Part shown: positions 40,218-49,650 of the stretch, piece by piece | Layout of the letters: every line of letters begins with the position of its first letter | Numbering within the stretch: the first letter of the stretch is position 1 | NCBI GenBank assembly: GCA_020635855.1 | Contig: JACJYZ010000002.1 | Coordinates: 496,001-560,000 of the forward strand | DNA: 64,000 nucleotides | Direction: 5' to 3' | From: Flavobacteriales bacterium | Lineage (GTDB): Bacteria; Bacteroidota; Bacteroidia; JACJYZ01 | Notes under the pieces: model-generated | What the model was told of the DNA's origin: nothing | What the model saw: only the letters and a program-made list of their open reading frames with translations | The model's database searches: none | Program-made: the position numbers and the translations under genes

Positions 40218-42119
40218 TCAGTACCGGATGAGTTTTCCGTAAATGATTCCTCCTTCACCTTCCACCCGGATCCAATATACACCTGTGGTCAATCCTCCCT
40301 CCAGTATATAGCCCGATCCCGTGCATGAAGATTCCTTACACAGTTTTCCGGCCAGGTCGTACACCCTGATGCTTCCCACGCTGCCATGCAACAGGGATGC
40401 GGGCCATGAAATCTCAACCCGTTCTGATGAAGGGTTGGGGTGGATTTGCAGGGGTGACAAGGGTCGGACGGGCTTAACTCCTATACCGGTGGTCGGGTCT
40501 GACGGAATCACAAGATGGGAAGGGTACGTGCCTCCCGCATAAATATGGTTGGTTGCGGTCAGGGTATCACCGGCCGTATACATCGGCCCGCCATTGTTCA
40601 GGTTGAGGTCGAACCGGGGGTAGTTGGCAGAGGTAATGATGAACCGCAGGCGGTGCCCTTTCAAAATGGTAATGGCGGTGTTAGGGAAGGCGATCTCCAC
40701 AGGATACACCTGGCCGGGTGTCATCAGCATGGTATCTGCTACTGTATACCCGTTCCTGAAACGCATGCGCAATACCTGGTCTGCAACCAGCATCGATCTT
40801 TCGTCAGGGTATACATCGGTTAGGCGCAGGCAGATGTCGGTATCCGTTCGATCACTTGATACGAACAGGTTGGCAATCACACGTCCGTGGATCACCAGGT
40901 CTTCATTCAGAACCGGCGTGCTTAAGACCCAACTGTCTCCACGGTTTTCCACAACCGGGGCCTGATCGTACGGTCCTTGTTGCAGACCTTGCTTCAGTGT
41001 GGGGCCACCCACCGTTGGAGATGGGTCGTGCGGGTCGTATTGGAACGATTTGCCATTGCCGTTTGCCGGCGTTGAGGCGCGCAGCGTATCGTCGTCATGG
41101 AGGTACAGTGTGCGTGTTTGACCGGCCGGAGGCCAGTGGCTTTCTGCCAGCCATGTGTCTGTTCCCATTTGGAAATACCGGATCTCCGGGGTGGCGTCCC
41201 AACCATTGGCGACCCCCCTCAGGTGGTAATCCAGAAATGCGAGTGCAAGGGAGTCGCTCCATCCCGCTGCAGCCTGGTACACCAGGTCTCCCTGCTGAGC
41301 GGTGCCTACCTGCGCCGTTCCCGACCCCCCATGTGCCCATGGTCCCATCACCAGCCGGTGCCGGTCATGAATCGCTGCATCACCTCCGCTTTTCAGCGTG
41401 TCGAACAGGGCCATCATCACCTCCACGTTGTGGTCGTACCATCCTCCGATCATCAGCATGGGAACATGAATCGAGGCGGGGTAGAGGTTCGCTGCCTCAG
41501 CCACGCTCCAGGTGAGGTTCTTTACCGGGTTCGCTTTGAGCAGGGGCGACAGTCCGAACCCGAGCGCATCCAGTTGTTCCACGTATTCGGTGCGATAACA
41601 TCCCCCCGGGTAATACTCATCGTAGTTGAATTGGGAACCCGCAACCAGGGGTACGGCACAGGTCAGGGAAGGGGGATTTTCTTTCGCGGTCTGAAACTGG
41701 ATTTTGCCCAACGCCGAAGGACCCCACGTACCGATCTTTCCGTTGCACCAGCTTTGGGTAGCAATCCATTCGACCACATCATACCCGTCTTGTCCCCGGT
41801 TCGGCTGTGCCACGCAGGCCGACTGCGAGCCGTAAAAGCATCTCCAGTCAATGATCACGAAGGCATATGGAGAACCCGCAAGGTCTTTCTTGATGCCCAG
41901 CGGCAAACCCAACCGGTAGTAGAGGCGGTTGTAAGGTGTTTGGATAAGGATCACGGGATACGCGGCCCCGCTCGTTGGCAGGTACACATCCGCGGCGATT
42001 TTTTTGCCGTCCCTCATCGGGATCGAATCTACCTCAGGTGACAGAACCTGGGACCATCCACTTGCCGTGAATAGCGACAACAAAAAAGCCATCCGCAGTG
42101 CTTTTCGGGCGTATTTCAT
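40218..42119 (-). CDS. CocE/NonD-type hydrolase with T9SS sorting domain
   Basis: About 633 residues from the ATG at 42119, where MKYARKALRMAFLLSLFTASGWSQ is a signal peptide. The alpha/beta-hydrolase domain (VDSIPMRDGKKIAADVYLPT, then GTWGPSALGKIQF with the candidate nucleophile Ser, WYDHNVEVM) belongs to the X-Pro dipeptidyl-peptidase/CocE family. A galactose-binding-like C-terminal domain follows. The last 80 residues are a type A sorting domain (IHPNPSSERVEISWP...VYDLAGKL...GVYWIRVEGEGG). The protein is expected to be secreted by T9SS. The substrate is unknown. Confidence 0.86.
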   Translation of the reverse strand: MKYARKALRMAFLLSLFTASGWSQVLSPEVDSIPMRDGKKIAADVYLPTSGAAYPVILIQTPYNRLYYRLGLPLGIKKDLAGSPYAFVIIDWRCFYGSQSACVAQPNRGQDGYDVVEWIATQSWCNGKIGTWGPSALGKIQFQTAKENPPSLTCAVPLVAGSQFNYDEYYPGGCYRTEYVEQLDALGFGLSPLLKANPVKNLTWSVAEAANLYPASIHVPMLMIGGWYDHNVEVMMALFDTLKSGGDAAIHDRHRLVMGPWAHGGSGTAQVGTAQQGDLVYQAAAGWSDSLALAFLDYHLRGVANGWDATPEIRYFQMGTDTWLAESHWPPAGQTRTLYLHDDDTLRASTPANGNGKSFQYDPHDPSPTVGGPTLKQGLQQGPYDQAPVVENRGDSWVLSTPVLNEDLVIHGRVIANLFVSSDRTDTDICLRLTDVYPDERSMLVADQVLRMRFRNGYTVADTMLMTPGQVYPVEIAFPNTAITILKGHRLRFIITSANYPRFDLNLNNGGPMYTAGDTLTATNHIYAGGTYPSHLVIPSDPTTGIGVKPVRPLSPLQIHPNPSSERVEISWPASLLHGSVGSIRVYDLAGKLCKESSCTGSGYILEGGLTTGVYWIRVEGEGGIIYGKLIRY

Positions 42120-42186
42120 GTCTGATGCGCTTTTTAAATTCATCTGAAACGGGTAATTTGGCGAAAATTTGGCCAAAAACCATACC

Positions 42187-43890
42187 ATGCGCAAGTACTT
42201 GATTTTATTGATCGGTTTCGCTGTTGCCTGTAGTTCCGGTGAGACCGATAAAAAAAATATCAGTCCATATGACCTGCACCTGAACGGTGTTGTTGCCGAC
42301 AATGCCATGGTGGTATGTGCCCATCCTGTGGCTGCACGCATCGGCAGGGAGATCCTGCAGAAAGGTGGCAATGCGGTGGATGCGGCGGTGGCGGTTCAGG
42401 CAGCATTGGCCGTATGCTACCCGAATGCCGGAAACCTGGGGGGCGGTGGATTCATGGTGCTGCGGTGGAACGATGGCCGTACCGAGTCATTGGATTTTCG
42501 TGAGAAGGCACCCCAGAAAGCGCATGAGGATATGTTCCTGGACGGACAAGGATATGTCATTCCCGAACTGAGCCTCGGGTCCGGACTTTCATCCGGCGTG
42601 CCCGGATCGGTGGATGGATGGGCAGAGTCGCACAGAAAATATGGTAAGCTTTCCTGGCAGGAAGTGATCCAACCTGCCATAGACATTGCCCGGAACGGTT
42701 TCCACATCACGGCCATGCAGGCACATGAGATGAACAGCCTCGACAGTTTGTTCCGTGTACGCAATCCCCAAAGCAACTATTTCAAGCATGATCAGCCCTG
42801 GGTGAAGGACGATCTGCTCAAACAGGAAGACCTGGCCCAATGCCTGGAACGCATCCGTGACCAGGGACGTGATGGTTTTTACACCGGAGAAACGGCCAAG
42901 CAAATCATCCAAACCATACATGCAACCGGTGGCATCATGACGGATGTGGACCTGAATACCTACCAGTCTGTATGGCGTCAGCCCGTTATCGGTGCGTACA
43001 AAGGACGTCAGATCATTTCCATGCCACCCCCGTCCAGCGGCGGAATCGTATTGCTGCAGATGCTAACGATGCTTGAAGATCAACCGCTGACTTCCATGGG
43101 CTTCCAAAGTCCTGACTACATGCACATGCTGGCCGAAGTGGAAAGACTGGCTTATGCGGACAGGGCTGTGCACCTCGGCGATCCGGATTACTGGGATGTA
43201 CCCCAGAAGCAATTGCTTGACCCTATATACTTGAAAGAGCGGGTGAAAAGCATCAAGCCGGTTGCTACAAGTTCAGATTCTATCAATGCCGGGGTTTTTA
43301 TCAAGGAAAGTGAGCAAACCACACACCTGTCGATTGTGGATAAGGAAGGCAATGCGGTGGCTGTCACCACCACCCTCAACGCGTCTTACGGTTCGAAAAT
43401 ATTTGTGAAAGGATGCGGTTTCCTGCTCAACAATGAAATGGATGACTTCAGTTCGAAGCCGGGTGTGCCCAACCTTTACGGGTTGACCGGCGGACGTGCC
43501 AATGCCATCAAGGGGGGGAAACGGATGCTCAGTTCCATGACGCCCACCATCATTCTTAAAGAAGGTAAACTTCATATGGTACTCGGTTCCCCGGGCGGAT
43601 CCACCATCATTACATCGGTGATGCAAACCTTCCTGAATGTGGAAGAGTTCGGTATGTCACTCCAGGAGGCCATAGATACTCCACGATTCCATCACCAATG
43701 GATTCCCGATGAGATCCAGGTGGAACAAGGTCGTTTTTCATGGGACGTGTTGCATGCCCTCGAAGCCCGCGGGCACAACATTTATGTGCGCGAACCCATC
43801 GGAAGGGTGGATGGCATTATGGTACGTGCGGATGGAAAACTGGAGGGGGCGGCAGACCCCAGGGGAGATGATAAGGCCGAAGGGTTCTGA
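42187..43890 (+). CDS. ggt: Gamma-glutamyltransferase
   Basis: 567 residues from the ATG at 42187, with a lipoprotein signal (MRKYLILLIGFAVACSS). The family motifs are present: GGNAVDAAVAVQAALAVCYP, GNLGGGGFMV, and the autoprocessing site with the catalytic Thr in QTTHLSIVDKEGN (about residue 378). GSPGGSTIITSVMQ follows near the end. It hydrolyses glutathione or transfers gamma-glutamyl groups outside the cytoplasmic membrane. The start is well separated from the divergent hydrolase gene. Confidence 0.9.
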   Translation: MRKYLILLIGFAVACSSGETDKKNISPYDLHLNGVVADNAMVVCAHPVAARIGREILQKGGNAVDAAVAVQAALAVCYPNAGNLGGGGFMVLRWNDGRTESLDFREKAPQKAHEDMFLDGQGYVIPELSLGSGLSSGVPGSVDGWAESHRKYGKLSWQEVIQPAIDIARNGFHITAMQAHEMNSLDSLFRVRNPQSNYFKHDQPWVKDDLLKQEDLAQCLERIRDQGRDGFYTGETAKQIIQTIHATGGIMTDVDLNTYQSVWRQPVIGAYKGRQIISMPPPSSGGIVLLQMLTMLEDQPLTSMGFQSPDYMHMLAEVERLAYADRAVHLGDPDYWDVPQKQLLDPIYLKERVKSIKPVATSSDSINAGVFIKESEQTTHLSIVDKEGNAVAVTTTLNASYGSKIFVKGCGFLLNNEMDDFSSKPGVPNLYGLTGGRANAIKGGKRMLSSMTPTIILKEGKLHMVLGSPGGSTIITSVMQTFLNVEEFGMSLQEAIDTPRFHHQWIPDEIQVEQGRFSWDVLHALEARGHNIYVREPIGRVDGIMVRADGKLEGAADPRGDDKAEGF

Positions 43891-43901
43891 CATTCGGGAG
43901 T

Positions 43902-44597
43902 TTATTGCATTTCTGCCGTTCGGCGGTTGATGTAGGTTGCCATTTCCTTTGGATCAATCGTGTTCAACGGATGTCCCCATCCATCCCATTCCCTGAAACA
44001 ACCTTTTGATAGCCAGGTGGCCACTTGTTCGGAGGGCGCAGCTTCCACCATCCGGTCCTGGTTTCCGCGCATGATATCCACCGGAATGGTTACCTGTTTC
44101 AATACCTGTTGCTGTAAAGGAGGATTTTGTCCCAATTCACGCATCATGTCTGCTGTACGCATCAACACATCCTTCCAGTGATTGTCGCCGTGTTCTTCTT
44201 TCAGGTGTGCAGCGAAAGCGGGGATCTTTGCTTCCATCTTGTCTGCATTCAGCATCCCGCATTCCCGCTCGGCCGACTCCGGTGTCCAGTGAAACTGTGT
44301 GCCATAAGTGAAGATGTGCCCGGTTAGTCCGGGTTGGGTAGCTGCCAGGTACAATGCGGCATATCCTCCCATGCTGTACCCGAACACAGCTGGTTGTTCC
44401 CAGTTCAGTTCCCGTATATGCCCGGCGATCTCACCGGCGAAGGTTTTCATGCTGTAAGGGCTTGGATCGGAGGCTTGATTGCCATGCCCGTGGAACGTCA
44501 GAATGCTGGTCTCATGCGTGGGCGACAATGCCCCGGCGAGTGCTGTCAGTTGGTTTCCGGTTCCCAACGCACCGTGTAGCAAGATCAATCTGTTCAT
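43902..44597 (-). CDS. Alpha/beta hydrolase
   Basis: 231 residues. It starts MNRLILLHGALGTGNQLTAL (oxyanion HG), and VFGYSMGGYAALYLA holds the nucleophile Ser in GYSMGG near residue 74. A His near WDGWGHPLNTIDP completes the site. The family includes many esterases and lipases; the substrate is unknown. It is convergent with the ggt gene and divergent from the DUF4202 gene. Confidence 0.85.
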   Translation of the reverse strand: MNRLILLHGALGTGNQLTALAGALSPTHETSILTFHGHGNQASDPSPYSMKTFAGEIAGHIRELNWEQPAVFGYSMGGYAALYLAATQPGLTGHIFTYGTQFHWTPESAERECGMLNADKMEAKIPAFAAHLKEEHGDNHWKDVLMRTADMMRELGQNPPLQQQVLKQVTIPVDIMRGNQDRMVEAAPSEQVATWLSKGCFREWDGWGHPLNTIDPKEMATYINRRTAEMQ

Positions 44598-44650
44598 TTT
44601 GAATATTGCAACTTGTTGCTGAATTTTAAGCGCGAATTAAGCAAATTTCC

Positions 44651-45244
44651 ATGACCGCAACCCAGAATGCATTTGATCGCGCAGTGGCACAAATGGATGC
44701 CGTGAATGCGACCGATCCCAACCGGGTCAGTTTCAATGGTGCCGAATACGGCGATGTGCAACTGCATGCCAAGCGTTTGCAGCAATGGATCCGGAAGCTC
44801 AATCCGCATGCTTCCGAAGCCCTTCTGCTGGCATCGCATTGTCAGCACATCCGCAGATGGGATATCCCGCGTGCCGATTTTCCGATGAACAGGAAGGGAT
44901 ACCTGCAATGGAGGAGCACCCTGGCACGTCATCATGCCGATTGCTCCGAATCAATTTTGAAGGAGGTTGGTTATGATGACGATATCATTCGTCAGGTGCG
45001 TACCATCAACTTGAAAACAAACAGGGCCACCAACCCGGATGTGCAAACCATGGAGGATGCATTGTGCCTTGTTTTCCTGGAATTCGAAGCGGCAAGATTC
45101 GCTGCAGGATATGCCGATGAAAAGATGATGGATATTTTGCGTAAATCCTGGAACAAGCTAAGCAAAAGGGGGCGTGAGATGGCCCTCGGCCTTGAGCTGG
45201 ATGATCATCTCGCCAGCCTGATCCGCCGCGCACTGGAAGCATAA
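44651..45244 (+). CDS. DUF4202 protein
   Basis: 197 residues of the DUF4202 family. It begins AFDRAVAQMDAVNATDPNRV, then HAKRLQQWIRKLNPHASEAL and LLASHCQHIRRWDIPRADFP with conserved His residues, then RHHADCSESILKEVGYDDD. The His/Asp pattern suggests an HD-like metal-binding fold. Function unknown. It ends 12 bp before the cupin gene. Confidence 0.85.
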   Translation: MTATQNAFDRAVAQMDAVNATDPNRVSFNGAEYGDVQLHAKRLQQWIRKLNPHASEALLLASHCQHIRRWDIPRADFPMNRKGYLQWRSTLARHHADCSESILKEVGYDDDIIRQVRTINLKTNRATNPDVQTMEDALCLVFLEFEAARFAAGYADEKMMDILRKSWNKLSKRGREMALGLELDDHLASLIRRALEA

Positions 45245-45256
45245 TCCCTGCATACC

Positions 45257-45595
45257 ATGACATCGTTTTTGAACCTCAGCGAGCTGAAAGAGTGGGAAAC
45301 CATTCCCGGGTATAAGGTGAAGTTTGTGCACACCCGGAACATGACCATTGCCTACTACGATGTGAAGGCCGGCTCACCGTTTCCGGAACACAGTCATGTC
45401 AACGAACAGGTATCAACCATTATCCGCGGAAAATTCGAACTGGTGATCGAAGGCGAGTCGCGCATCATGACGGTGGGGGATGTCGCCGTCATCCCATCAG
45501 GCGCCAGGCATTTCGGAAAAGCATTGACCGATTGCCGCATCATGGACGTGTTTTACCCGGTGCGTGAAGACTATGCCGGGCGCTTCAAAAGTTAG
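45257..45595 (+). CDS. Cupin-domain protein
   Basis: 112 residues with cupin motif 1 (PFPEHSHVNEQVSTIIRGKF, with His, His and Glu metal ligands) and motif 2 (PSGARHFGKALTDCR). Small cupins bind a metal and a small ligand. It follows DUF4202 in the same direction and overlaps rlmB by four bases in convergent orientation. Confidence 0.85.
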   Translation: MTSFLNLSELKEWETIPGYKVKFVHTRNMTIAYYDVKAGSPFPEHSHVNEQVSTIIRGKFELVIEGESRIMTVGDVAVIPSGARHFGKALTDCRIMDVFYPVREDYAGRFKS

Positions 45596-46371
45596 ATAGC
45601 CAGGCGTTGCCGGACCGCTTCAAAAAGGGCAATGCCGGCGGAAACAGAAACATTCAGCGATGATATGGGACCCGTCATGGGAATCTTTCCCTGGGCCTCT
45701 GTACCTTTCATGACTTCAGGTGAAATGCCGTCTTCTTCGGAGCCCAATACAATGGCCACCGGACCTTTCATATCTACCTTGAACAAGCTGTCGTTTGCCT
45801 TTTCGGTGCAGGCAACCACTTTCAGGCCGCTGTCGCTGAGAAAACGCACGGTGCCGGTCAGACTGCCGACCCTGCACAAGGGTATGGAAAAAGCAGCGCC
45901 TGCTGATGTACGAACGGTTTCATTGCTGATCCTCGCCGCACCTCTCTCCGGAAACACCACTGCGTGGGCACCGGCGCATGCGGCGGTACGAATCACCGCG
46001 CCCATGTTGCGTACGTCGGTGATGCGATCCAGTAAGATAATCAGCGGCGTTTCGCCCTTTTCATAAATCATGGGAATCAGCGACTCCAGCGATTGAAAGC
46101 GAATGGGAGAAACGAATGCCACCGTTCCCTGGTGGTTCTTGCGTGTGATCCGGTCGAGCCGGTCTTTCGGAACCAGGTGCGCATGGATGCCCATCTCGTT
46201 GGCCTTCGCAAGGAGCTCTTTGCTGCCATCGCCGGTTAATCCTTTCTGCACATACAGTTTGTCGATCTCTTTTCCGGCAAGCAGGGCTTCCATCACCGGG
46301 CGTATGCCGAATACCAGGTCTTTTTCTTCTCCTTCAAAACGCTGCTGTGGCTTGTGTTGGGGGTATTTCAT
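45592..46371 (-). CDS. rlmB: 23S rRNA (guanosine-2'-O-)-methyltransferase RlmB
   Basis: 259 residues of the TrmH/SpoU superfamily. It has an N-terminal L30e-like substrate-binding domain (VFGIRPVMEALLAGKEIDKL) and the three knot motifs: ILLDRITDVRNMGAVIRTA, AIVLGSEEDGISPEV and IPMTGPISSLNVSVSAGIAL. It is the chromosomal housekeeping relative of the TrmH-MarR protein in the cassette array, without the winged-helix extension. Confidence 0.9.
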   Translation of the reverse strand: MKYPQHKPQQRFEGEEKDLVFGIRPVMEALLAGKEIDKLYVQKGLTGDGSKELLAKANEMGIHAHLVPKDRLDRITRKNHQGTVAFVSPIRFQSLESLIPMIYEKGETPLIILLDRITDVRNMGAVIRTAACAGAHAVVFPERGAARISNETVRTSAGAAFSIPLCRVGSLTGTVRFLSDSGLKVVACTEKANDSLFKVDMKGPVAIVLGSEEDGISPEVMKGTEAQGKIPMTGPISSLNVSVSAGIALFEAVRQRLAI

Positions 46372-46383
46372 GTAAGGTGTGTG

Positions 46384-47649
46384 CTAGTAAATTCTGCCCT
46401 GTCGCCAGGTGTCCACTGCGCGGTACCAGCTGTTCTTGTACATCGGGGAACGGTTCAGGGTGAAATCGTTTTCTGAAAATGGGTTGTCAACTTTGGTAAA
46501 CGTGAATTGCAGCGACAGGGCGTTGTGTTCTTCCCCATAGATCCAGTTCTCGCCGGATGAAGTTTTGTACAGCACATTGGGTGGGCCGAAGATGATGTAG
46601 ATCAGACCCCGGTCGGTTTTCCAACCTTCGATGTAAGAGGTGAAATAGCGGTTTGCATTTTCTACCCGTGAATAGTATTTGTGCATCAGGTCGCGACTGC
46701 GTTCGTCGCTGCCTCCGCTGCCTCTCCAGAAATCTTCCGCTGCCATGCGGGGATTGGCTTCGCCCATCATGTGGTCGTATTCCTGTTGGGTGGTCAGGTA
46801 CCGGAGCGGACCGATGAGCCCTTCGGAATTGGCCACTTTTGGGTAGTTATCTCCGAAGGAGTATAGGGTGATGCCGTTTTGTGTGGAGCTGTCGGCTTGA
46901 AAATGATAAAAACCTGTTTTGTGCAGCGTGGTTGTGAGCTTGTGCTCAGTGTTCAGCGGAAGGTAGAAAACGCTGTCGGCGCGGTAGCTGAACGCTTTCG
47001 GGTTCACGATTGAGAAGGGTGGGGCGGGAAGGGGAAAGTCGCGATCATAGAAACGCACGAACAAACTATCGGTATTGGGAATGCCGCTCTGAATGGTGAT
47101 CTCCTCGTCGTTGCCGGTGTATCTTCTCAGAATGTCAAGATTTTTTCGGGATTCCAGCACACGGTAATATTGTGCTCCTGCCTGTTTTTCTTTGTTGACC
47201 TCAATGTAAGACAAGGCGGATTCGCCCCGGTTGACGTCGGTGGTTTTAATGGCCAGCAGGTAGTTTTTACCGGACACGGCATGCACGTTGAATGTTCCGG
47301 TGATCAGTTGTTGAACGGCATTGTTACCCAGGTGTTCGATCCGATGGGTGAGGCTGTCTCTGATCGTTTCATATTCATATGCATCCACCAGCGTGGCATG
47401 CATCGTCACATTCGCAATGTATTGATCGTGGTTCTTTTTGCTGTAAAGGAGTTCGGCGGAATTCAGTTTGTAGTGGATCCGGGTCAGGGAGTCGTTGACA
47501 TGAAAAACGGTGAAGATGGGGTGGATGGATTGATCTTCCGTTTTGTATATGTAAGACAGGTTCTGGCTGCTGATGCGGGTGGGTAGTTTGCATCCGCTGA
47601 TCAGTATCAGCGACAAAACAGCGCATGCGAAAGTCAGGTGTTTTTTCAT
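46384..47649 (-). CDS. GWxTD-domain lipoprotein
   Basis: 421 residues. It has a lipoprotein signal (MKKHLTFACAVLSLILISGC). The GWxTD motif appears as SYIEGWKTDRGLIYIIFGPP near residue 345, which defines this Bacteroidota-enriched family. The role is unknown. The stop is 12 bp before rlmB and the start overlaps the rmuC stop by four bases, so the genes form a minus-strand operon. Confidence 0.86.
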   Translation of the reverse strand: MKKHLTFACAVLSLILISGCKLPTRISSQNLSYIYKTEDQSIHPIFTVFHVNDSLTRIHYKLNSAELLYSKKNHDQYIANVTMHATLVDAYEYETIRDSLTHRIEHLGNNAVQQLITGTFNVHAVSGKNYLLAIKTTDVNRGESALSYIEVNKEKQAGAQYYRVLESRKNLDILRRYTGNDEEITIQSGIPNTDSLFVRFYDRDFPLPAPPFSIVNPKAFSYRADSVFYLPLNTEHKLTTTLHKTGFYHFQADSSTQNGITLYSFGDNYPKVANSEGLIGPLRYLTTQQEYDHMMGEANPRMAAEDFWRGSGGSDERSRDLMHKYYSRVENANRYFTSYIEGWKTDRGLIYIIFGPPNVLYKTSSGENWIYGEEHNALSLQFTFTKVDNPFSENDFTLNRSPMYKNSWYRAVDTWRQGRIY

Positions 47650-48956
47650 GCTTCCGGCAGGTTTGGGTCGTTGATGACCTGTGGTTTGAAGGCGGTGGGA
47701 ATGGATTTGTCTTTCGTTGTTTTGGCACCCAACTTACGAAGGTGCTCGATACGTGACATCAGTCCGCCGTGTCCGTTGATTTTTGCAACGGCATCGTGGT
47801 AAGCCTTCTGCGAGGTAACCAGGGCTTTTTCAATCTTTTCCAGGTCCAGCAGAAAGGTCACGAACTTATCGTACATCGCACCTCCCTGTCGTGCGATCTC
47901 CAATACATTGCGGGTCAGGTTTTCCTGTTTCCAGATGAAGTGCACGGTGCGCATGGTGGCAAGCAGTGTGGAACTGGTCACGAGCACGATCCTCCGGCTC
48001 AGTGCATCGTCATACAGCTTGTTGTCGTGCCTCAGTGCCAGGGTAAGTGCAGGTTCAATGGGGATGTACATCAATACGTAGTCGGGTGTGTTGATGTGAT
48101 ACAAGCTCTGGTAGTTTTTTTCTCCCAGTTCCTTGATGTGGTTCCGGATGGAGAGGATGTGGTTCTTCAGATGGGTTTCCCTGTCGTCACCCTCGTCGTT
48201 ATGGTATCTCTCATAGGCAACCAGCGAGACTTTGGCATCGATCACCATGTGTTTGTTCTCAGGCAGGTTGATGATGAAATCCGGCTTTTTCAGTTTGCCT
48301 TCTTCGTCGCGGTAGGTGCTTTGCGTGGTATAGTGCGTGTCTTTCACCAGTCCGGCCTTTTCCAGGATCATTTCCAATTGCACTTCCCCCCAGTCGCCCT
48401 GGGTTTTGGAATCACCCTTCAAAGCATTGGCAAGGTTCATGGCTTCCTTTCCCATTTGCTCGTTGAGGTTTTTCAGGCCGTTGATCTGTTCCGCCAACGT
48501 GGAGTTCTGCCGGATGCTTTCCTTGTGCACCGTGTCCACCTTTTGTTCGAAGTCTTTCAGTTTTTCCTTCAGCGGGTCCAGGATGTCGGTCATCTTCTTC
48601 TGGCTGGATTCCTGGAAATTCTCGGTGTTTTGTTTCAGGATGCGCCCCGCCACCAGTTCAAACTCCTGGGTCATTTTTTCCCGGAGCTTCTCCATTTCTT
48701 CCTTGTGTTCCTTCAGCTTCTGTTCGGTGGCTTCATGGTGAGCTTCCCATTTGGCACGTTCTGCTGTGAGATGTTCGATTCGTTCCCTGGCGGTGTTCAG
48801 TTCCTGCCTCGTTTGATCTGCTTCCTGGCGCGACAGTCGTGCCCTTTCTTCCAGCTGAGCCTGATCTGCACTGCTTTCCTGCCGTGTGTTTCGTAAGTAC
48901 AGCCGGGCGATCACAGCGCCGAGAACGAGTCCTGCCAGAAGATAGAGGAATTCCAT
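47646..48956 (-). CDS. rmuC: DNA recombination protein RmuC
   Basis: 436 residues. An N-terminal membrane helix (MEFLYLLAGLVLGAVIARLY) and a long coiled coil (RLSRQEADQTRQELNTARER) precede the RmuC nuclease-like domain, with QGDWGEVQLEMILEKAGLV, KPDFIINLPENKHMVIDAKV and the ending VTSSTLLATMRTVHFIWKQE. RmuC limits inversions at short inverted repeats in E. coli. It is the first gene of the operon with the GWxTD lipoprotein. Confidence 0.9.
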   Translation of the reverse strand: MEFLYLLAGLVLGAVIARLYLRNTRQESSADQAQLEERARLSRQEADQTRQELNTARERIEHLTAERAKWEAHHEATEQKLKEHKEEMEKLREKMTQEFELVAGRILKQNTENFQESSQKKMTDILDPLKEKLKDFEQKVDTVHKESIRQNSTLAEQINGLKNLNEQMGKEAMNLANALKGDSKTQGDWGEVQLEMILEKAGLVKDTHYTTQSTYRDEEGKLKKPDFIINLPENKHMVIDAKVSLVAYERYHNDEGDDRETHLKNHILSIRNHIKELGEKNYQSLYHINTPDYVLMYIPIEPALTLALRHDNKLYDDALSRRIVLVTSSTLLATMRTVHFIWKQENLTRNVLEIARQGGAMYDKFVTFLLDLEKIEKALVTSQKAYHDAVAKINGHGGLMSRIEHLRKLGAKTTKDKSIPTAFKPQVINDPNLPEA

Positions 48957-49024
48957 GGTTGAAAATTACCAAATTTTATGGAACCGGGGGAGTGGTTAAT
49001 GGTTGATGGTTAATGGTTGATGGG

Positions 49025-49648
49025 TTATTGGTTGGTGATCCAGACCTTTGTTCCCACCGGTATGTCGTCATATACACGGATCACGTCTTTATTCAGCATA
49101 CGGATGCAGCCGTGTGATGCGGGTTGTCCGATCAGCCCTTCCTCCGGGGTGCCATGAATATAGATGAACCGTTCATGCGAATCCACTTCTCCTCCCAGGT
49201 TTACGCCTTTGTCTTCTCCGGACAGCCAAAGGATGCGTGTGGTGACATCATCGGTATTCACCGACCTGGCTTCGTGAATGATCTCTGCCTGCCTGCCGGT
49301 GTACATCCGGGATTTAAGAATTCCGTAAAGAGGTATATCCTCGCCGAACTTTTCTTTTACCACATGAAATCCAAGTGGTGTTTGGTTGCTGTTTTTTTTG
49401 CTTCCGGTTCCGAACTTCGAGGAAGAGATGGGATATTGAACGTGGATTGCGTGGTTCCTGATCACATAGAGTTGTTGGGTGCGGATTGAAACAATGACGT
49501 ACGATTCGGGTGTGTGGCCGTATCGTTTATTGAAGGCTGAATCTGCGGCGTGGATCAGGCCTGGATTGCTGTCTTGCGGCAGGGTTGCTGTTGTGGGAAG
49601 CAAGAGCAACTGCAAGAGCAAGTGTGCGGAGAAGAGCAAAGTGTACAT
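49025..49648 (-). CDS. L,D-transpeptidase (YkuD domain)
   Basis: 207 residues with a signal peptide (MYTLLFSAHLLLQLLLLPTT...). The YkuD catalytic block holds FIYIHGTPEEGL and SHGCIRM (His and nucleophilic Cys near residues 185-187). It acts on peptidoglycan peptides in the periplasm. The gene ends 68 bp past rmuC's start, in a non-overlapping position. Confidence 0.9.
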   Translation of the reverse strand: MYTLLFSAHLLLQLLLLPTTATLPQDSNPGLIHAADSAFNKRYGHTPESYVIVSIRTQQLYVIRNHAIHVQYPISSSKFGTGSKKNSNQTPLGFHVVKEKFGEDIPLYGILKSRMYTGRQAEIIHEARSVNTDDVTTRILWLSGEDKGVNLGGEVDSHERFIYIHGTPEEGLIGQPASHGCIRMLNKDVIRVYDDIPVGTKVWITNQ

Positions 49649-49650
49649 AC